Part shown: in pieces, positions 16,998 through 25,731 of the stretch
Layout: each line of letters starts with the position of its first letter
How positions within the stretch are numbered: position 1 is the stretch's first letter
Origin: Prevotellaceae bacterium
Lineage (GTDB): Bacteria > Bacteroidota > Bacteroidia > Bacteroidales > Bacteroidaceae
NCBI GenBank assembly: GCA_028723455.1
Contig: JAQYEW010000061.1
Coordinates: 1-40,144 of the forward strand
DNA length: 40,144 bases
Reading direction: 5' to 3'
Program-made: the position numbers and the translations under genes
The notes under the pieces: model-generated
Database searches by the model: none
Seen by the model: only the letters and a program-made list of their open reading frames with translations
Told to the model about the DNA's origin: nothing

Positions 16998-19273
16998 CTA
17001 TTGTTTCCCAACAGGCTTTAGTACCTTGACATCCACTTTCATTGGATTCAAGAACTGTTGGCGATATTGTGCCAGCAACGTCTGCCAAATTTGAAAATTA
17101 GGGATGTCGTATTTGCTCCAGGCACTGCCAACATAATAAGTAAAGCAATTATCGCTACCCAATGTCTGTAACCCCATAATGTGCTTCGTCTGCTTATCAA
17201 ACGTAAGCTTTGTTTTCGCACCGGGAAAAAGGCAGGCCAGATATAGCTCGCCATTCTGCCCTTGTGGGGTATCCATAGCGTCAGCATAGGCTATATAACC
17301 GTTCTTCTTGTCTAATAAGAAATTTGTGTTGCTATCATGGACTATGATGCCGGCCACTGCCGTCGATCCGCGGGATGCCCCTCAAACGTTGCCTCACATT
17401 TTGCCAGATGCATACCGCGGTCGAGCGTTATCACCCGCGTCTCCTGAATACCATCGTGTTCGTGCATCAGCATACTAACCGTAAAACGCAAAGGGCCATT
17501 GTCCAAAATCGCAGCAGTCCGGTAAACGTCGCTTACTTTCAAGGCTCCATCCACAAGCAAAGCAGGAGCACCGGCTCCAAGTGTCTTACCTACCGTGTAG
17601 GCATCCATACCTTGGCCTCGATCGCGATGATAAGTAAATTCGTTGCGATGAATCATGGGCCACATTGCACCTCGTCCTTCTTTCTTAAGTTTTTCGTTCA
17701 ACGCATAGCTGGCAAGTTCATTCTGGTACAACTGGTCCACAATGGGATAGGTAACATTCTTACAAAACACATCAAAACCCGTAACTCCCTTGTTGTGCAT
17801 TTTGGGTCCATAGAGCCTCCAGCCACATTTGTCGTTTTCAAAACTCACATCATCCTCCCGGTTAGGATAGATTCTGCCATTGGCATCCAAGCGGTAATCC
17901 TTGGGATATGGATTATAGGCAATCGTATAGGTGTTCGTTTGTCCTGGACGCACAAAGGCTTGAATTAGAAATTTACCATCATAAGTAAGTTGATAGGGAA
18001 TAGAAACGCGATCACCATCAGAAACTGTAAGAACACGAGCTACAGGCAAATCCAACTTTTCAAAGATCTGCTTGGCATCCAAGGATATTACATCGCAACG
18101 GTTCACATCCGTGGGATTTGTTACTTGAATCTGAAGCGATGTGCGCAACTTGGCGTTTTCCTGGTAACGAACACGCTCGCATGCAGCCAACAACCATGCC
18201 CCCGTACCAAAAGGAGCCTGGCTGTGTGCGTCCACCACTTTGTTGGGATCAGGCTTCTCGCCGATGGGTTGAACAAAGCCAATGGTATGGTCGTCTTGCA
18301 AAGCCACATTATAAAGATAATCCCATGCTTTCTCTATCGTAGTTTCGTAGTCACTCTTGCTCAGCAAGCCGTTGTTAACACCCCACAATATACCATAAGT
18401 GAAAAAGGCCGTACCGCTCGTCTCAGGACCAGGGGCGTCGTCCTCACACAACATGGATCTACTCCAATAACCTTGGGGGCGCTGGCAACGCTTGACTCCC
18501 TCAGACAATTGCCGGAATCGCTGCACAAAGAAAGCACGATGCTTATAATCCTGGGGCATATCCGCCAACACTTTTGCCAGACCGGCCAGCACCCATCCAT
18601 CGCCACGCGCCCAAAAACTTTTACCTCCGTCGCAGCTTGTCTTTACTTTGGGCCAGATGTACTTGCCATCACGATAATAAAGCTGCGATTCCGCATCCCA
18701 CATCAAGCTGTCGCTCCAGGCATAACATTCATAGAGTTTATCCAGATATTTCACATCGCCCGTCAGTTTATACATCTTGTTCATCAGAGGCATGGCCATG
18801 TACAAGGCATCGCTCCACCACCAGAAATCCGTCTCGGGCATGTTGGCCATGTGGCTCATCACCTCCTTCGCCCGCTCCACTTTGAACTCCGCAGGCACGA
18901 GGTTGTACATATCAATGTAGGTTTGAAAGCAAATCTGCCAATCAGCGAAGAGAACAAAATCATGCCCTTCACCATAGGTCTTATATTTCCATTGCTTGAT
19001 ATCCGCGCCTTGTGCTCCCATCCATTTATTGTAACGACACCAACGGTCGCTGTACTGATAGTAATCCGCCTTGCCTGTAAGACGGTACACCTCCATGTTA
19101 CCCGTAAAATAAGCGGCATGATCCCAAAAAGCACGCACATAGGGTGAATGCTGGGCTTGCCACTTGTCATTGACTCTTGTTATCGACTCAAGCAACTGAG
19201 CAGAAGATTGCGCTTTAAGCCCAACGTTCAGCAATAAGACAATAAAAAAAGAAAATAGTTTTCTCGTGTACAT
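16998..19273 (-). pseudogene. GH105 glycoside hydrolase / DUF4861 fusion, frameshifted
   Basis: Two overlapping frames encode one protein. The first (19273 to 17342, 643 codons) has a signal peptide (cleavage near LKAQ), a GH105 (alpha/alpha)6 domain with the acid Asp155 in WWWSDALYMAMP and FWARGDGWV (220-228), and the first part of a DUF4861 domain from about residue 390. It breaks at ATFEGHPAD. The rest of DUF4861 (VAGIIVHDS to VGKQ) continues from 17357 in the other frame, consistent with loss of one base near 17358-17370. GH105 enzymes remove unsaturated uronic acid from pectin or other lyase products. No slippery heptamer is seen at the junction, so programmed frameshifting is unlikely; a mutation or sequencing error fits better. 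Confidence 0.85.
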
Positions 19274-19303
19274 ACTTCAAGCTTCAAGGACGGTTATTTG
19301 GCA

Positions 19304-19335
19304 CAAAGTTAAAGACTTTTTTTGCCATTCACAAA
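19304..19335 (-). promoter_or_regulatory. Promoter of the GH105/GH109-like unit
   Basis: On the minus strand TTTG (19332-19335) is followed after exactly 20 bp by TAACTTTG (19304-19311). This is a full consensus match about 30 bp before the start codon. It overlaps the opposite promoter at 19321-19351. Confidence 0.75.
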
Positions 19336-19351
19336 GTTATTGCTAAATTTG
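19321..19351 (+). promoter_or_regulatory. Promoter of the coiled-coil protein gene
   Basis: TTTG (19321-19324), 19-bp spacer, TAAATTTG (19344-19351): a full consensus match about 35 bp before the start at 19387. The spacer contains the -33 box of the divergent promoter. Confidence 0.75.
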
Positions 19352-19386
19352 TACCAATTCTAAAACAAAAACGGAAAATACAACGA

Positions 19387-20010
19387 ATGAAGAAGTTTAT
19401 TTACAGCATTGCCATGGCTTTGACCATGACTTTGAGCGCCCATGCGCAGAACGAAAAAACCACCCAACAGTGGGAACACCAATTTGCCAGTGAAATTGCC
19501 ACCTTGCAAGGCGATATCAAGACGCTGAGCGGCCAAAGCAAGCTGAACAAGGCCGACATGGATTTGAAGCAGCGTCTGAAAGATAAAAAAGCCCAACTGA
19601 AAGCTGCCCAGGCTAATTTAAAAGTCGTAAAACAGGCCATCAAAACAGAGAAGCAGGGTGAAAAGGAATTGCTTAAAGCACAGAAAGAAACGTCCAAACT
19701 CCTTCAGAATCAGGAGAAGGCCAAGACGCAAGTCGTGAAAGCCCAACAGGCACTTACGAAGAAAGAACAGGCGGTTGTCAAGGCAAAGCAAAAAGTGGCT
19801 GATGCACAGCAGAAAGTTTCCCAAGCCATAAACGATGTAGAAAAAGCTCGCACGGACTTGAACAAAGCCCAAGACCTGGTCCGCAATCTACAGGAAAACA
19901 CCGTGGACAATTCACAGGCTATAGAGGCTGCCAAGAGCAAACGCACGAGCGCCTTGGAAATCATTCTCAAAAGCATCCGTGTACGCGAGGACGGACAGAG
20001 CGGAAACTGA
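19387..20010 (+). CDS. Exported coiled-coil protein of unknown function
   Basis: 207 residues. A signal peptide (MKKFIYSIAMALTMTLSAHAQ) is followed by an almost uninterrupted helix from about residue 25 to 200, rich in Lys, Gln and Ala with heptad-like repetition (for example AQQALTKKEQAVVKAKQKVA), so a long periplasmic coiled coil is predicted. No lipobox and no Cys are seen, and no catalytic domain. It could be a structural or envelope-spacing protein; function is not known. It is transcribed from a consensus promoter that overlaps the divergent GH105 promoter. The next gene starts 5 bp after its stop, suggesting one transcript. Confidence 0.85.
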   Translation: MKKFIYSIAMALTMTLSAHAQNEKTTQQWEHQFASEIATLQGDIKTLSGQSKLNKADMDLKQRLKDKKAQLKAAQANLKVVKQAIKTEKQGEKELLKAQKETSKLLQNQEKAKTQVVKAQQALTKKEQAVVKAKQKVADAQQKVSQAINDVEKARTDLNKAQDLVRNLQENTVDNSQAIEAAKSKRTSALEIILKSIRVREDGQSGN

Positions 20011-20015
20011 AGAAA

Positions 20016-20903
20016 GTGATAGAATACGGCCGATGGCTTCAAGAGCAGTTGGGGCACAAATGTCAGAAGATTGCCATTGATGCGGGCTTCACGTGCCCCA
20101 ATCGTGACGGACATCTTGGAACCGGTGGCTGCACATTTTGCAGTAATGCCGCATTCAATCCACGCTATTGTAATCCTCTGAAATCTGTAACAACGCAGTT
20201 GGAGGAAGGAAAGGTTTTCTTCAACAAGAAATTCAACAAGTTAAAATACATTGCTTATTTCCAGGCATATACAGGAACTTATGCCGATGATAAGCAATGT
20301 ATTCATCTTTACGAGGAAGCACTTAGCGTTAAGGACATTTGCGGTATCATAATCGCAACACGGCCCGATTGCATGTCCCCTCAGCTGCTTGATTATCTTG
20401 CCCAACTGAGAAAACGTACCTTTGTGATGATAGAGTATGGCGTTGAGAGTGCCAACGACCAAACGCTTCTGCGCATTAACCGTGGGCATGATTTTTCAAC
20501 TAGCCAACGCAAAATATGCGAAACGGCGGCCTTGGGTATTCCCGTGGGTGCACACATTATTTTAGGACTGCCAGACGAAGACCGCAAGGAGGTTCTCAGG
20601 CAGGCACGACTTATTGCCCAACTCCCTCTCAGTGCCATTAAACTACATCAGTTACAGATTATCCGCGGCACAGCCTTGGCCAAGGAATACGAGCAAAACC
20701 CTTGGCCCATGCCCTCCGCACAAGAATATGTCAGGTTAGCAGCAGATTATCTAAGTCTATTTCCCCAGGATATGGCCGTAGACCGAATTGTAAGTTCCAT
20801 TCCTCCAGACATGCTGGTTGCGCCTCGCTGGGGTCTTAAAAACCATGAGATAACAGAAATGTTACGCGAAATTTGGACAGAACTTACGAATAATTCGAAA
20901 TAA
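20016..20903 (+). CDS. TIGR01212-type radical SAM protein (YhcC-like)
   Basis: 295 residues. The N-terminal part has the TIGR01212/YhcC pattern: EYGRWLQEQLGHKCQKIAID, then cysteines 27, 39 and 42 (CPNRDG and GCTFC), which hold the radical-SAM 4Fe-4S cluster. Further family blocks are YFQAYTGTYA, IATRPDC, MIEYGVES and GAHIILGLPDEDR. These cytoplasmic enzymes cleave SAM to start radical chemistry; the substrate of this subgroup is not established. The start is GTG at 20016, only 5 bp after the upstream stop. No ATG gives the conserved N-terminus, so translation is probably coupled to the coiled-coil gene. Confidence 0.9.
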   Translation: MIEYGRWLQEQLGHKCQKIAIDAGFTCPNRDGHLGTGGCTFCSNAAFNPRYCNPLKSVTTQLEEGKVFFNKKFNKLKYIAYFQAYTGTYADDKQCIHLYEEALSVKDICGIIIATRPDCMSPQLLDYLAQLRKRTFVMIEYGVESANDQTLLRINRGHDFSTSQRKICETAALGIPVGAHIILGLPDEDRKEVLRQARLIAQLPLSAIKLHQLQIIRGTALAKEYEQNPWPMPSAQEYVRLAADYLSLFPQDMAVDRIVSSIPPDMLVAPRWGLKNHEITEMLREIWTELTNNSK

Positions 20904-20908
20904 TACTA

Positions 20909-20916
20909 TACATTTG
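20909..20916 (+). promoter_or_regulatory. Putative -7 box for the FKBP cluster
   Basis: TACATTTG matches TAnnTTTG 34 bp before the first FKBP start. No clear -33 box is seen. Confidence 0.45.
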
Positions 20917-20949
20917 CACATTAAATAAAAAGAATACCGGAATTATAGA

Positions 20950-21534
20950 ATGGAAAAAATCAGTTACGCCCTGGGATTGGGCATTGGTCAGCAGTTGAAG
21001 AGCATGAACATCAACGACTTCTCAATCGAAGATTTCACTCGCAGCATCAGTGATGTTATGAGTGGTCGCGAGACTGAAATGTCTGCACGTGACGCTCAGC
21101 AACTGTTGAACGAATACTTTGAAAACAAAGCCAAAGAGGATTCAAAAGAAGCCATTGAGAAGGGAAATGCTTACCTTAAGGAAAACGCAGAGCGCACAGG
21201 CGTCATTACTACGAAGAGCGGCCTCCAATACGAAGTGCTCGCTGAAGGAACAGGCAACAGTCCCAAGGCCACTGACCGCGTACGTTGTCATTACGAAGGC
21301 CGATTGATTGACGGCACCGTATTTGATAGCAGCTACGAGCGAGGAGAACCCGCCGACTTTGGCCTCAACCAAGTAATCACGGGATGGACCGAAGGTGTGC
21401 AGCTTATGAAAGAGGGAGCAAAATACCGCTTCCATATTCCCTACGTTTTGGGTTATGGCGAGCGTGGTGCCGGGTCTCAGATTCCTCCCTACAGTACTCT
21501 TGTGTTCGATGTGGAATTGATTCAGGTTCTCTAA
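20950..21534 (+). CDS. FKBP-type peptidyl-prolyl isomerase, cytoplasmic form
   Basis: 194 residues without a signal peptide, so probably cytoplasmic. Residues 1-80 form the helical FKBP N-terminal dimerisation region (ISYALGLGIGQQLKS). The C-terminal FKBP domain spans about 100-194: VRCHYEGRLIDGTVFDSSYE, VITGWTEGVQLM, and IPPYSTLVFDVELI. The Tyr, Asp, Phe and Trp of the FK506-binding pocket are present. It catalyses cis-trans isomerisation of Xaa-Pro bonds and may act as a chaperone. It is the first of three tandem FKBP genes and the only one lacking an export signal. Confidence 0.95.
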   Translation: MEKISYALGLGIGQQLKSMNINDFSIEDFTRSISDVMSGRETEMSARDAQQLLNEYFENKAKEDSKEAIEKGNAYLKENAERTGVITTKSGLQYEVLAEGTGNSPKATDRVRCHYEGRLIDGTVFDSSYERGEPADFGLNQVITGWTEGVQLMKEGAKYRFHIPYVLGYGERGAGSQIPPYSTLVFDVELIQVL

Positions 21535-21568
21535 AAACAAATCGCTATAATAATTTAATTAAAAGATA

Positions 21569-22447
21569 ATGAAAAAACAAGTTTTTGCGGCCGGCATGGC
21601 TGCTATCCTTTTTGCCAGCTGTGGCGGAAAAACTCCCAAGGCCGACTTACAAAACAGCGTTGACACGCTGAGCTATGCCTTCGGCGTTGCACAAAGCAAT
21701 GGTTTGCGTGAATACGCTATCCAACGTTTGGGTATCGATTCAACCATGTTGGACGAGTTCTTCAAAGGTATTGTTGACGGTGCTTCTGCCGGCGACAACA
21801 AGAAGAAGAAAGCTTATCTGGCGGGTATCTCTATCGGCCAACAGGTAAGCAACCAAATGATGCCCGGCATGAACAACGAGCTTTTCATGGGTGACAGCAC
21901 CAAAACGGTGAACATTGAAGACTTCCTGGCCGGTTTCATCGGCAGTGCAAGCGGCAAGAAGACCATTATCTCTGTTGACAGTGCCCAGCAAGTCGTAAAC
22001 GTAATGATGCAGCGCGTGAAGGACGAGTACATGTCAGAAAAGTTCGGACAGTGGAAACAAGAGAATGAGCAGTATCTGGCCAAGCTATCTAAAAAAGAGG
22101 GTATCCAGAAACTCTCAGAGGGCGTTTACTATGAAGTGATCGAGGCTGGAAAAGGAGACATTCCCTCCGCAGAGAACACTGTAAAGGTAAACTACGAAGG
22201 CCGTATGATTAACGACAGCATCTTCGACAGCAGCTACCAGCGCGGTGAAGCGGCAACATTCCCCTGCAACCGAGTTATCCCTGGATGGACAGAAGCATTG
22301 ACCCACATGCCCGTAGGCAGTAAGTGGAAGGTGTATATCAGTGCAGACAAGGGTTATGGTTCACGCAGTGCCGGCGACATTCAACCCTACTCTACGCTTG
22401 TCTTTACCATCGAGCTGTTAGAGATTGTCAAGGAGGAGCAGAAATAA
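21569..22447 (+). CDS. FKBP-type peptidyl-prolyl isomerase, lipoprotein
   Basis: 292 residues. The signal peptide ends at lipobox Cys18 (LFASC), placing the enzyme on a membrane in the periplasm or at the surface. The N-terminal FkpA-like domain (DTLSYAFGVAQSNGLREY) is extended compared with the first paralogue. The catalytic FKBP domain spans about 195-292: VKVNYEGRMINDSIFDSSYQ, VIPGWTEALTHM and IQPYSTLVFTIELLEI. It likely helps fold exported proteins. Its stop codon TAA shares its last base with the ATG of the next FKBP gene, indicating translational coupling. Confidence 0.95.
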   Translation: MKKQVFAAGMAAILFASCGGKTPKADLQNSVDTLSYAFGVAQSNGLREYAIQRLGIDSTMLDEFFKGIVDGASAGDNKKKKAYLAGISIGQQVSNQMMPGMNNELFMGDSTKTVNIEDFLAGFIGSASGKKTIISVDSAQQVVNVMMQRVKDEYMSEKFGQWKQENEQYLAKLSKKEGIQKLSEGVYYEVIEAGKGDIPSAENTVKVNYEGRMINDSIFDSSYQRGEAATFPCNRVIPGWTEALTHMPVGSKWKVYISADKGYGSRSAGDIQPYSTLVFTIELLEIVKEEQK

Positions 22448-23349
22448 TGAGAAAGCATAGCTTATATGTATTGGCAACCTTGGCGTTTTTTGCCTTGGTT
22501 GCCAATGCCGCGCCTAAGAAAAAGAAGAGCAAGGCAAAGCAGGTAGAAATGCCTGCTGTGGTACTATCCACCCCGCTTGACACGCTAAGCTATGCCGTGG
22601 GATTGGCACAAAGCAATGGCCTTAGAAACTACCTTGTACAACAACTGAAGGTGGATACCACCTATATTGAGACCTTCATCAAGGGCCTGAATGATGCGGT
22701 GGGTGAACTCTCTCCAGAGCAAAAGGCCTATAACGCAGGTACGCAGATCGGCCAGCAAGTAAAGGAACAGATGCTGAAGGGGCTCAATCAGCAACTCTTT
22801 GCCAACGACACCACGCAGCACATCAATCAGAACAACTTCATGGCAGGCTTTATTGCCGGTACGCTTAATCAAGAAACCCTGATGCCGATGAATATGGCTC
22901 AGCAGACTGCCCAACGTCTCATCCAAAGCATTAGTGATGAACAGATGGAGTTGCGATATGGTGCCAATCGTGAAGAAGGCAAGGCTTTCCAAGCTGCCTA
23001 TGCCCAGCGCGAGGGCGTTCAGAAAACGGAAAGTGGTCTTTTGTATCGCATATTGACGCCCGGTACAGGAGAGAAGCCCACCGCGAACGACCGTGTCAAG
23101 GTACACTACCGAGGCACCCTGATCAATGGCACTGAATTTGACAGCAGCTATAAACGCAATAGCCCTGCAACTTTCGGTGTAACGCAGGTGATCAAGGGCT
23201 GGACGGAAGCTTTGCAATTGATGCCCGTAGGCAGTAAATGGGAAATTGTTGTTCCTCAAGACCTTGCCTATGGCAACCGTGAAACAGGAAACATTCCTCC
23301 CTACAGCACACTTATTTTTGAAGTAGAATTGTTGGAAATTGTGAAATAA
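22447..23349 (+). CDS. FKBP-type peptidyl-prolyl isomerase, exported
   Basis: 300 residues from the ATG at 22447, which overlaps the upstream stop by one base; earlier in-frame starts lie inside the upstream gene. A signal peptide (RKHSLYVLATLAFFALVANA) without lipobox is followed by a Lys-rich stretch (PKKKKSKAK) and the FkpA-like N-terminal domain (DTLSYAVGLAQSNGLRNY), closely similar to the previous paralogue. The FKBP domain is at the C-terminus: VKVHYRGTLINGTEFDSSYK, VIKGWTEALQLM, IPPYSTLIFEVELLEI. A soluble periplasmic folding helper is expected. The transcript ends at the hairpin at 23375-23413. Confidence 0.95.
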   Translation: MRKHSLYVLATLAFFALVANAAPKKKKSKAKQVEMPAVVLSTPLDTLSYAVGLAQSNGLRNYLVQQLKVDTTYIETFIKGLNDAVGELSPEQKAYNAGTQIGQQVKEQMLKGLNQQLFANDTTQHINQNNFMAGFIAGTLNQETLMPMNMAQQTAQRLIQSISDEQMELRYGANREEGKAFQAAYAQREGVQKTESGLLYRILTPGTGEKPTANDRVKVHYRGTLINGTEFDSSYKRNSPATFGVTQVIKGWTEALQLMPVGSKWEIVVPQDLAYGNRETGNIPPYSTLIFEVELLEIVK

Positions 23350-23374
23350 CCATTCACGAACCCACAAAATGACA

Positions 23375-23413
23375 CAAAAAAGGCACTATTCTATAGAAAA
23401 TAGTGCCTTTTTT
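23375..23413 (+). terminator. Rho-independent terminator after the FKBP cluster
   Basis: AAAAAGGCACTATT (23377-23390) and AATAGTGCCTTTTT (23399-23412) form a perfect stem ending in a T run, with matching A residues on the left. Confidence 0.88.
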
Positions 23414-23447
23414 GCGTTTCAATACAACATTGTGTTATTATTTTCTC

Positions 23448-23455
23448 TATCTTTG
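23448..23455 (+). promoter_or_regulatory. Putative -7 box for the Lrp/AsnC gene
   Basis: TATCTTTG lies 33 bp upstream of the ATG at 23489 and downstream of the FKBP terminator. It makes the in-frame upstream ATG at 23369, which lies before the terminator, an unlikely start. Confidence 0.5.
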
Positions 23456-23488
23456 CTTTCAAATAAAGAAAAACAAGGCAACCGAATC

Positions 23489-23980
23489 ATGGAAAAGATT
23501 GACGATTTGGATAAAAAAATTCTGGAAATCATCAGTAACAACGCACGTATTCCCTTTAAAGACGTAGCGAATGAATGCGGGGTGAGCCGTGCTGCTATTC
23601 ACCAACGCGTCCAGCGTTTGATAGACATGGGAGTAATCATTGGCAGCGGCTATCACGTAAATCCCACCAGTTTGGGTTACAACACATGCACGTACGTCGG
23701 CATTAACCTTGAGCGCGGCAATCAATACAATAGCGTTGTAGAGCAACTAAGTAAGATTCCGGAAATTGTGGAATGTCATTTTACGACAGGCGCCTACACG
23801 CTACTTATCAAACTGTATGCTCGCGACAACAAACATCTTATGGAACTTCTGAACCACAAGATTCAAGAAATTCCACAAGTCATCAGCACAGAAACACTAA
23901 TCAGCTTGGAACAGAGCGTACGTAAAGAAGTACCCATCGGCAGACTACGCGAAGAAGTCCCTCCCATCATAGGAGAATAA
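23489..23980 (+). CDS. Lrp/AsnC family transcriptional regulator
   Basis: 163 residues. The N-terminal winged helix-turn-helix (IDDLDKKILEIISNNARIP then VANECGVSRAAIHQRVQRL) is followed by the RAM/ligand-binding domain from about residue 65 (YVGINLERG to LISLEQSV). Such proteins sense amino acids or related small molecules and form octamers or larger assemblies on DNA. I chose the ATG at 23489 because it gives the standard N-terminus and lies just after a -7 box. The gene is 14 bp upstream of the amidotransferase/dipeptidase fusion, so it may regulate and be co-transcribed with the peptide-handling genes that follow. Confidence 0.93.
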   Translation: MEKIDDLDKKILEIISNNARIPFKDVANECGVSRAAIHQRVQRLIDMGVIIGSGYHVNPTSLGYNTCTYVGINLERGNQYNSVVEQLSKIPEIVECHFTTGAYTLLIKLYARDNKHLMELLNHKIQEIPQVISTETLISLEQSVRKEVPIGRLREEVPPIIGE

Positions 23981-23994
23981 TAGTAAGACAATCC

Positions 23995-25722
23995 ATGCGT
24001 TTTGACTGGAAAAATATTGTTGGGGAGGTGCATAAATCACGTCCTCAATTTGAGAAAATCCCCGTGATTGGTATCACGGGGAATTTTGGCGATAAGGGCT
24101 GTGAATTGGCGGAAGGCTATTGGCAGTGTATTCTTGAGGCCGGCGCTACGCCCCTGATTATCCCTCCCACAGAGAATCCAACAGTTCTGTACAACACACT
24201 TCTGGGTATAGATGCTTTACTCTTAAGCGGTGGTGCAGACCTTAATCCGCTTTTCATGGGCGAAGAGCCTTCACCTGCCCTTCATGGCATCAACACGCGT
24301 CGCGACTTATCAGAACTGATGCTCATAAGCATGGCCTTTGATATGCAGCTGCCCATTCTTGGCATTTGCCGCGGTTGCCAGTTGCTTAGCGTGGCACTCG
24401 GAGGAAGTGTACATCAAGATATTCAAGAGGCTTTTCCCCAAAAGAAGATATTGAAACACAGCCAGGATGCCGTACGTAACTGCCCGACTCATTCTGTAAA
24501 CATCGAAAAAGGAACATTACTGGAAAGCATCGTTCAGGAAAACAAGATTTACACCAACAGTTTCCATCACCAAGCCGTAAACCAACCAGGACCTCATCTG
24601 TGCATTTCCGCAACAGCCCCGGACGGGATCATTGAGGCTGTAGAGAGCAATGAAAGCAAACCAATCCTGGGTGTCCAATGGCATCCCGAAGCTATGGGCA
24701 CAAATGATCATGTTACTGCCGCACTTTTCCGTTGGATTGTCCAGGAAGCCGCTCTTTATCGTAAGACAGCGGACGTACACCAGCGAATACTCAGCGTCGA
24801 CAGCCACTGCGACACTCCGATGAAGTTTCATAGCCAAGAAGAAAGGCTGACCACCCTCCCCCGCATGTATTACGGACATTTGGACGCAACAATTATGGTT
24901 GCCTATCTTCCACAGCGGGAGCGAACACCGGAGGCATTGAAGACTGCTACTGATAGGGCCAACAAAATCTTGGACGAATTGGAATCCTACGTACAAGAAA
25001 ACAATGCCCATGCCTGTTTGGCTGCCACACCCCAAGCGCTCTATCAGGCAAAACAGACGGGCAAGAAAGCCATCATGCGTGGTATTGAAAATGGCTATGC
25101 CATAGGTCATGACCTGTCCAATATTGAACGCTTCAAACAGAGAGGCGTGGTTTATATCACGCTCTGCCACAATGGCGACAACGACATCTGCGACAGTGCG
25201 CGCAAAAGCAACAACGAACATGGTGGCTTAAGCGATTTTGGACGACAAACGATCCAAGAAATGAACCGTCTGGGGCTGATGATAGACCTCAGCCACGCCA
25301 GTGAGCAAAGTTTCTGGGACACATTAGAGCTAAGTAAGCAGCCCGTCATCTGTAGCCACAGTTCTTGCCGCGCGCTTACGGATCACCCGCGTAATCTCAC
25401 TGATCAGCAAATGCGTGCATTAGCTGCCCACGGAGGTGTCATGCAAATCACCCTCTACGAAGGCTTCGTAAGCATGAACGGCCGTGCGACAATCGACGAG
25501 GCGATTGCCCACATCGAGCATGCGATACAAGTCATGGGCATTGACCACGTGGGCATTGGTACCGATTTCGACGGCGATGGCGGCCTACCAGGTATTGCTC
25601 ACGCAGGCGAAGTAATGAATATCACCCGTGAACTATTCAGGCGCGGCTACGATGAATGCGATCTGCGCAAGTTATGGGGCGAAAACCTTTTAAGAGTAAT
25701 GACCATTGTTCAAGACATTTAA
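23995..25722 (+). CDS. Fusion of gamma-glutamyl hydrolase-type amidotransferase and M19 dipeptidase
   Basis: 575 residues, no signal peptide. Residues 20-250 form a class I glutamine amidotransferase-like peptidase C26 domain with nucleophile Cys125 (GICRGCQLL) and His230/Glu232 (GVQWHPEA), as in PuuD-type gamma-glutamyl-GABA hydrolases. Residues 262-575 form a membrane dipeptidase (peptidase M19) domain with zinc ligands His271 and Asp273 (SHCDTP), Glu365 (RGIENGY), His434 (DLSHAS) and His455 (CSHSS). Both active sites look complete. The pairing suggests one polypeptide removes a gamma-glutamyl group and also splits dipeptides, for example during use of gamma-glutamyl peptides or glutathione fragments. 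That pathway is an inference. The glutaminyl cyclase gene follows 9 bp later. Confidence 0.9.
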   Translation: MRFDWKNIVGEVHKSRPQFEKIPVIGITGNFGDKGCELAEGYWQCILEAGATPLIIPPTENPTVLYNTLLGIDALLLSGGADLNPLFMGEEPSPALHGINTRRDLSELMLISMAFDMQLPILGICRGCQLLSVALGGSVHQDIQEAFPQKKILKHSQDAVRNCPTHSVNIEKGTLLESIVQENKIYTNSFHHQAVNQPGPHLCISATAPDGIIEAVESNESKPILGVQWHPEAMGTNDHVTAALFRWIVQEAALYRKTADVHQRILSVDSHCDTPMKFHSQEERLTTLPRMYYGHLDATIMVAYLPQRERTPEALKTATDRANKILDELESYVQENNAHACLAATPQALYQAKQTGKKAIMRGIENGYAIGHDLSNIERFKQRGVVYITLCHNGDNDICDSARKSNNEHGGLSDFGRQTIQEMNRLGLMIDLSHASEQSFWDTLELSKQPVICSHSSCRALTDHPRNLTDQQMRALAAHGGVMQITLYEGFVSMNGRATIDEAIAHIEHAIQVMGIDHVGIGTDFDGDGGLPGIAHAGEVMNITRELFRRGYDECDLRKLWGENLLRVMTIVQDI

Positions 25723-25731
25723 TTTCCATTT

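Noticed and set aside
17342..17372. Programmed -1 frameshift in the GH105-DUF4861 gene
   Set aside because: No X XXY YYZ slippery sequence or clear downstream stimulatory structure is seen at the overlap.
17990..19147. A 385-codon open frame on the plus strand opposite the GH105 gene
   Set aside because: Antisense shadow with no family resemblance; the minus strand has the GH105 signature, signal peptide and promoter.
12774..19273. A polysaccharide utilisation locus
   Set aside because: The esterase, GH109-like and GH105 genes are suggestive, but no SusC/SusD pair, hybrid two-component regulator or sigma/anti-sigma pair is present and the genes lie on opposite strands.
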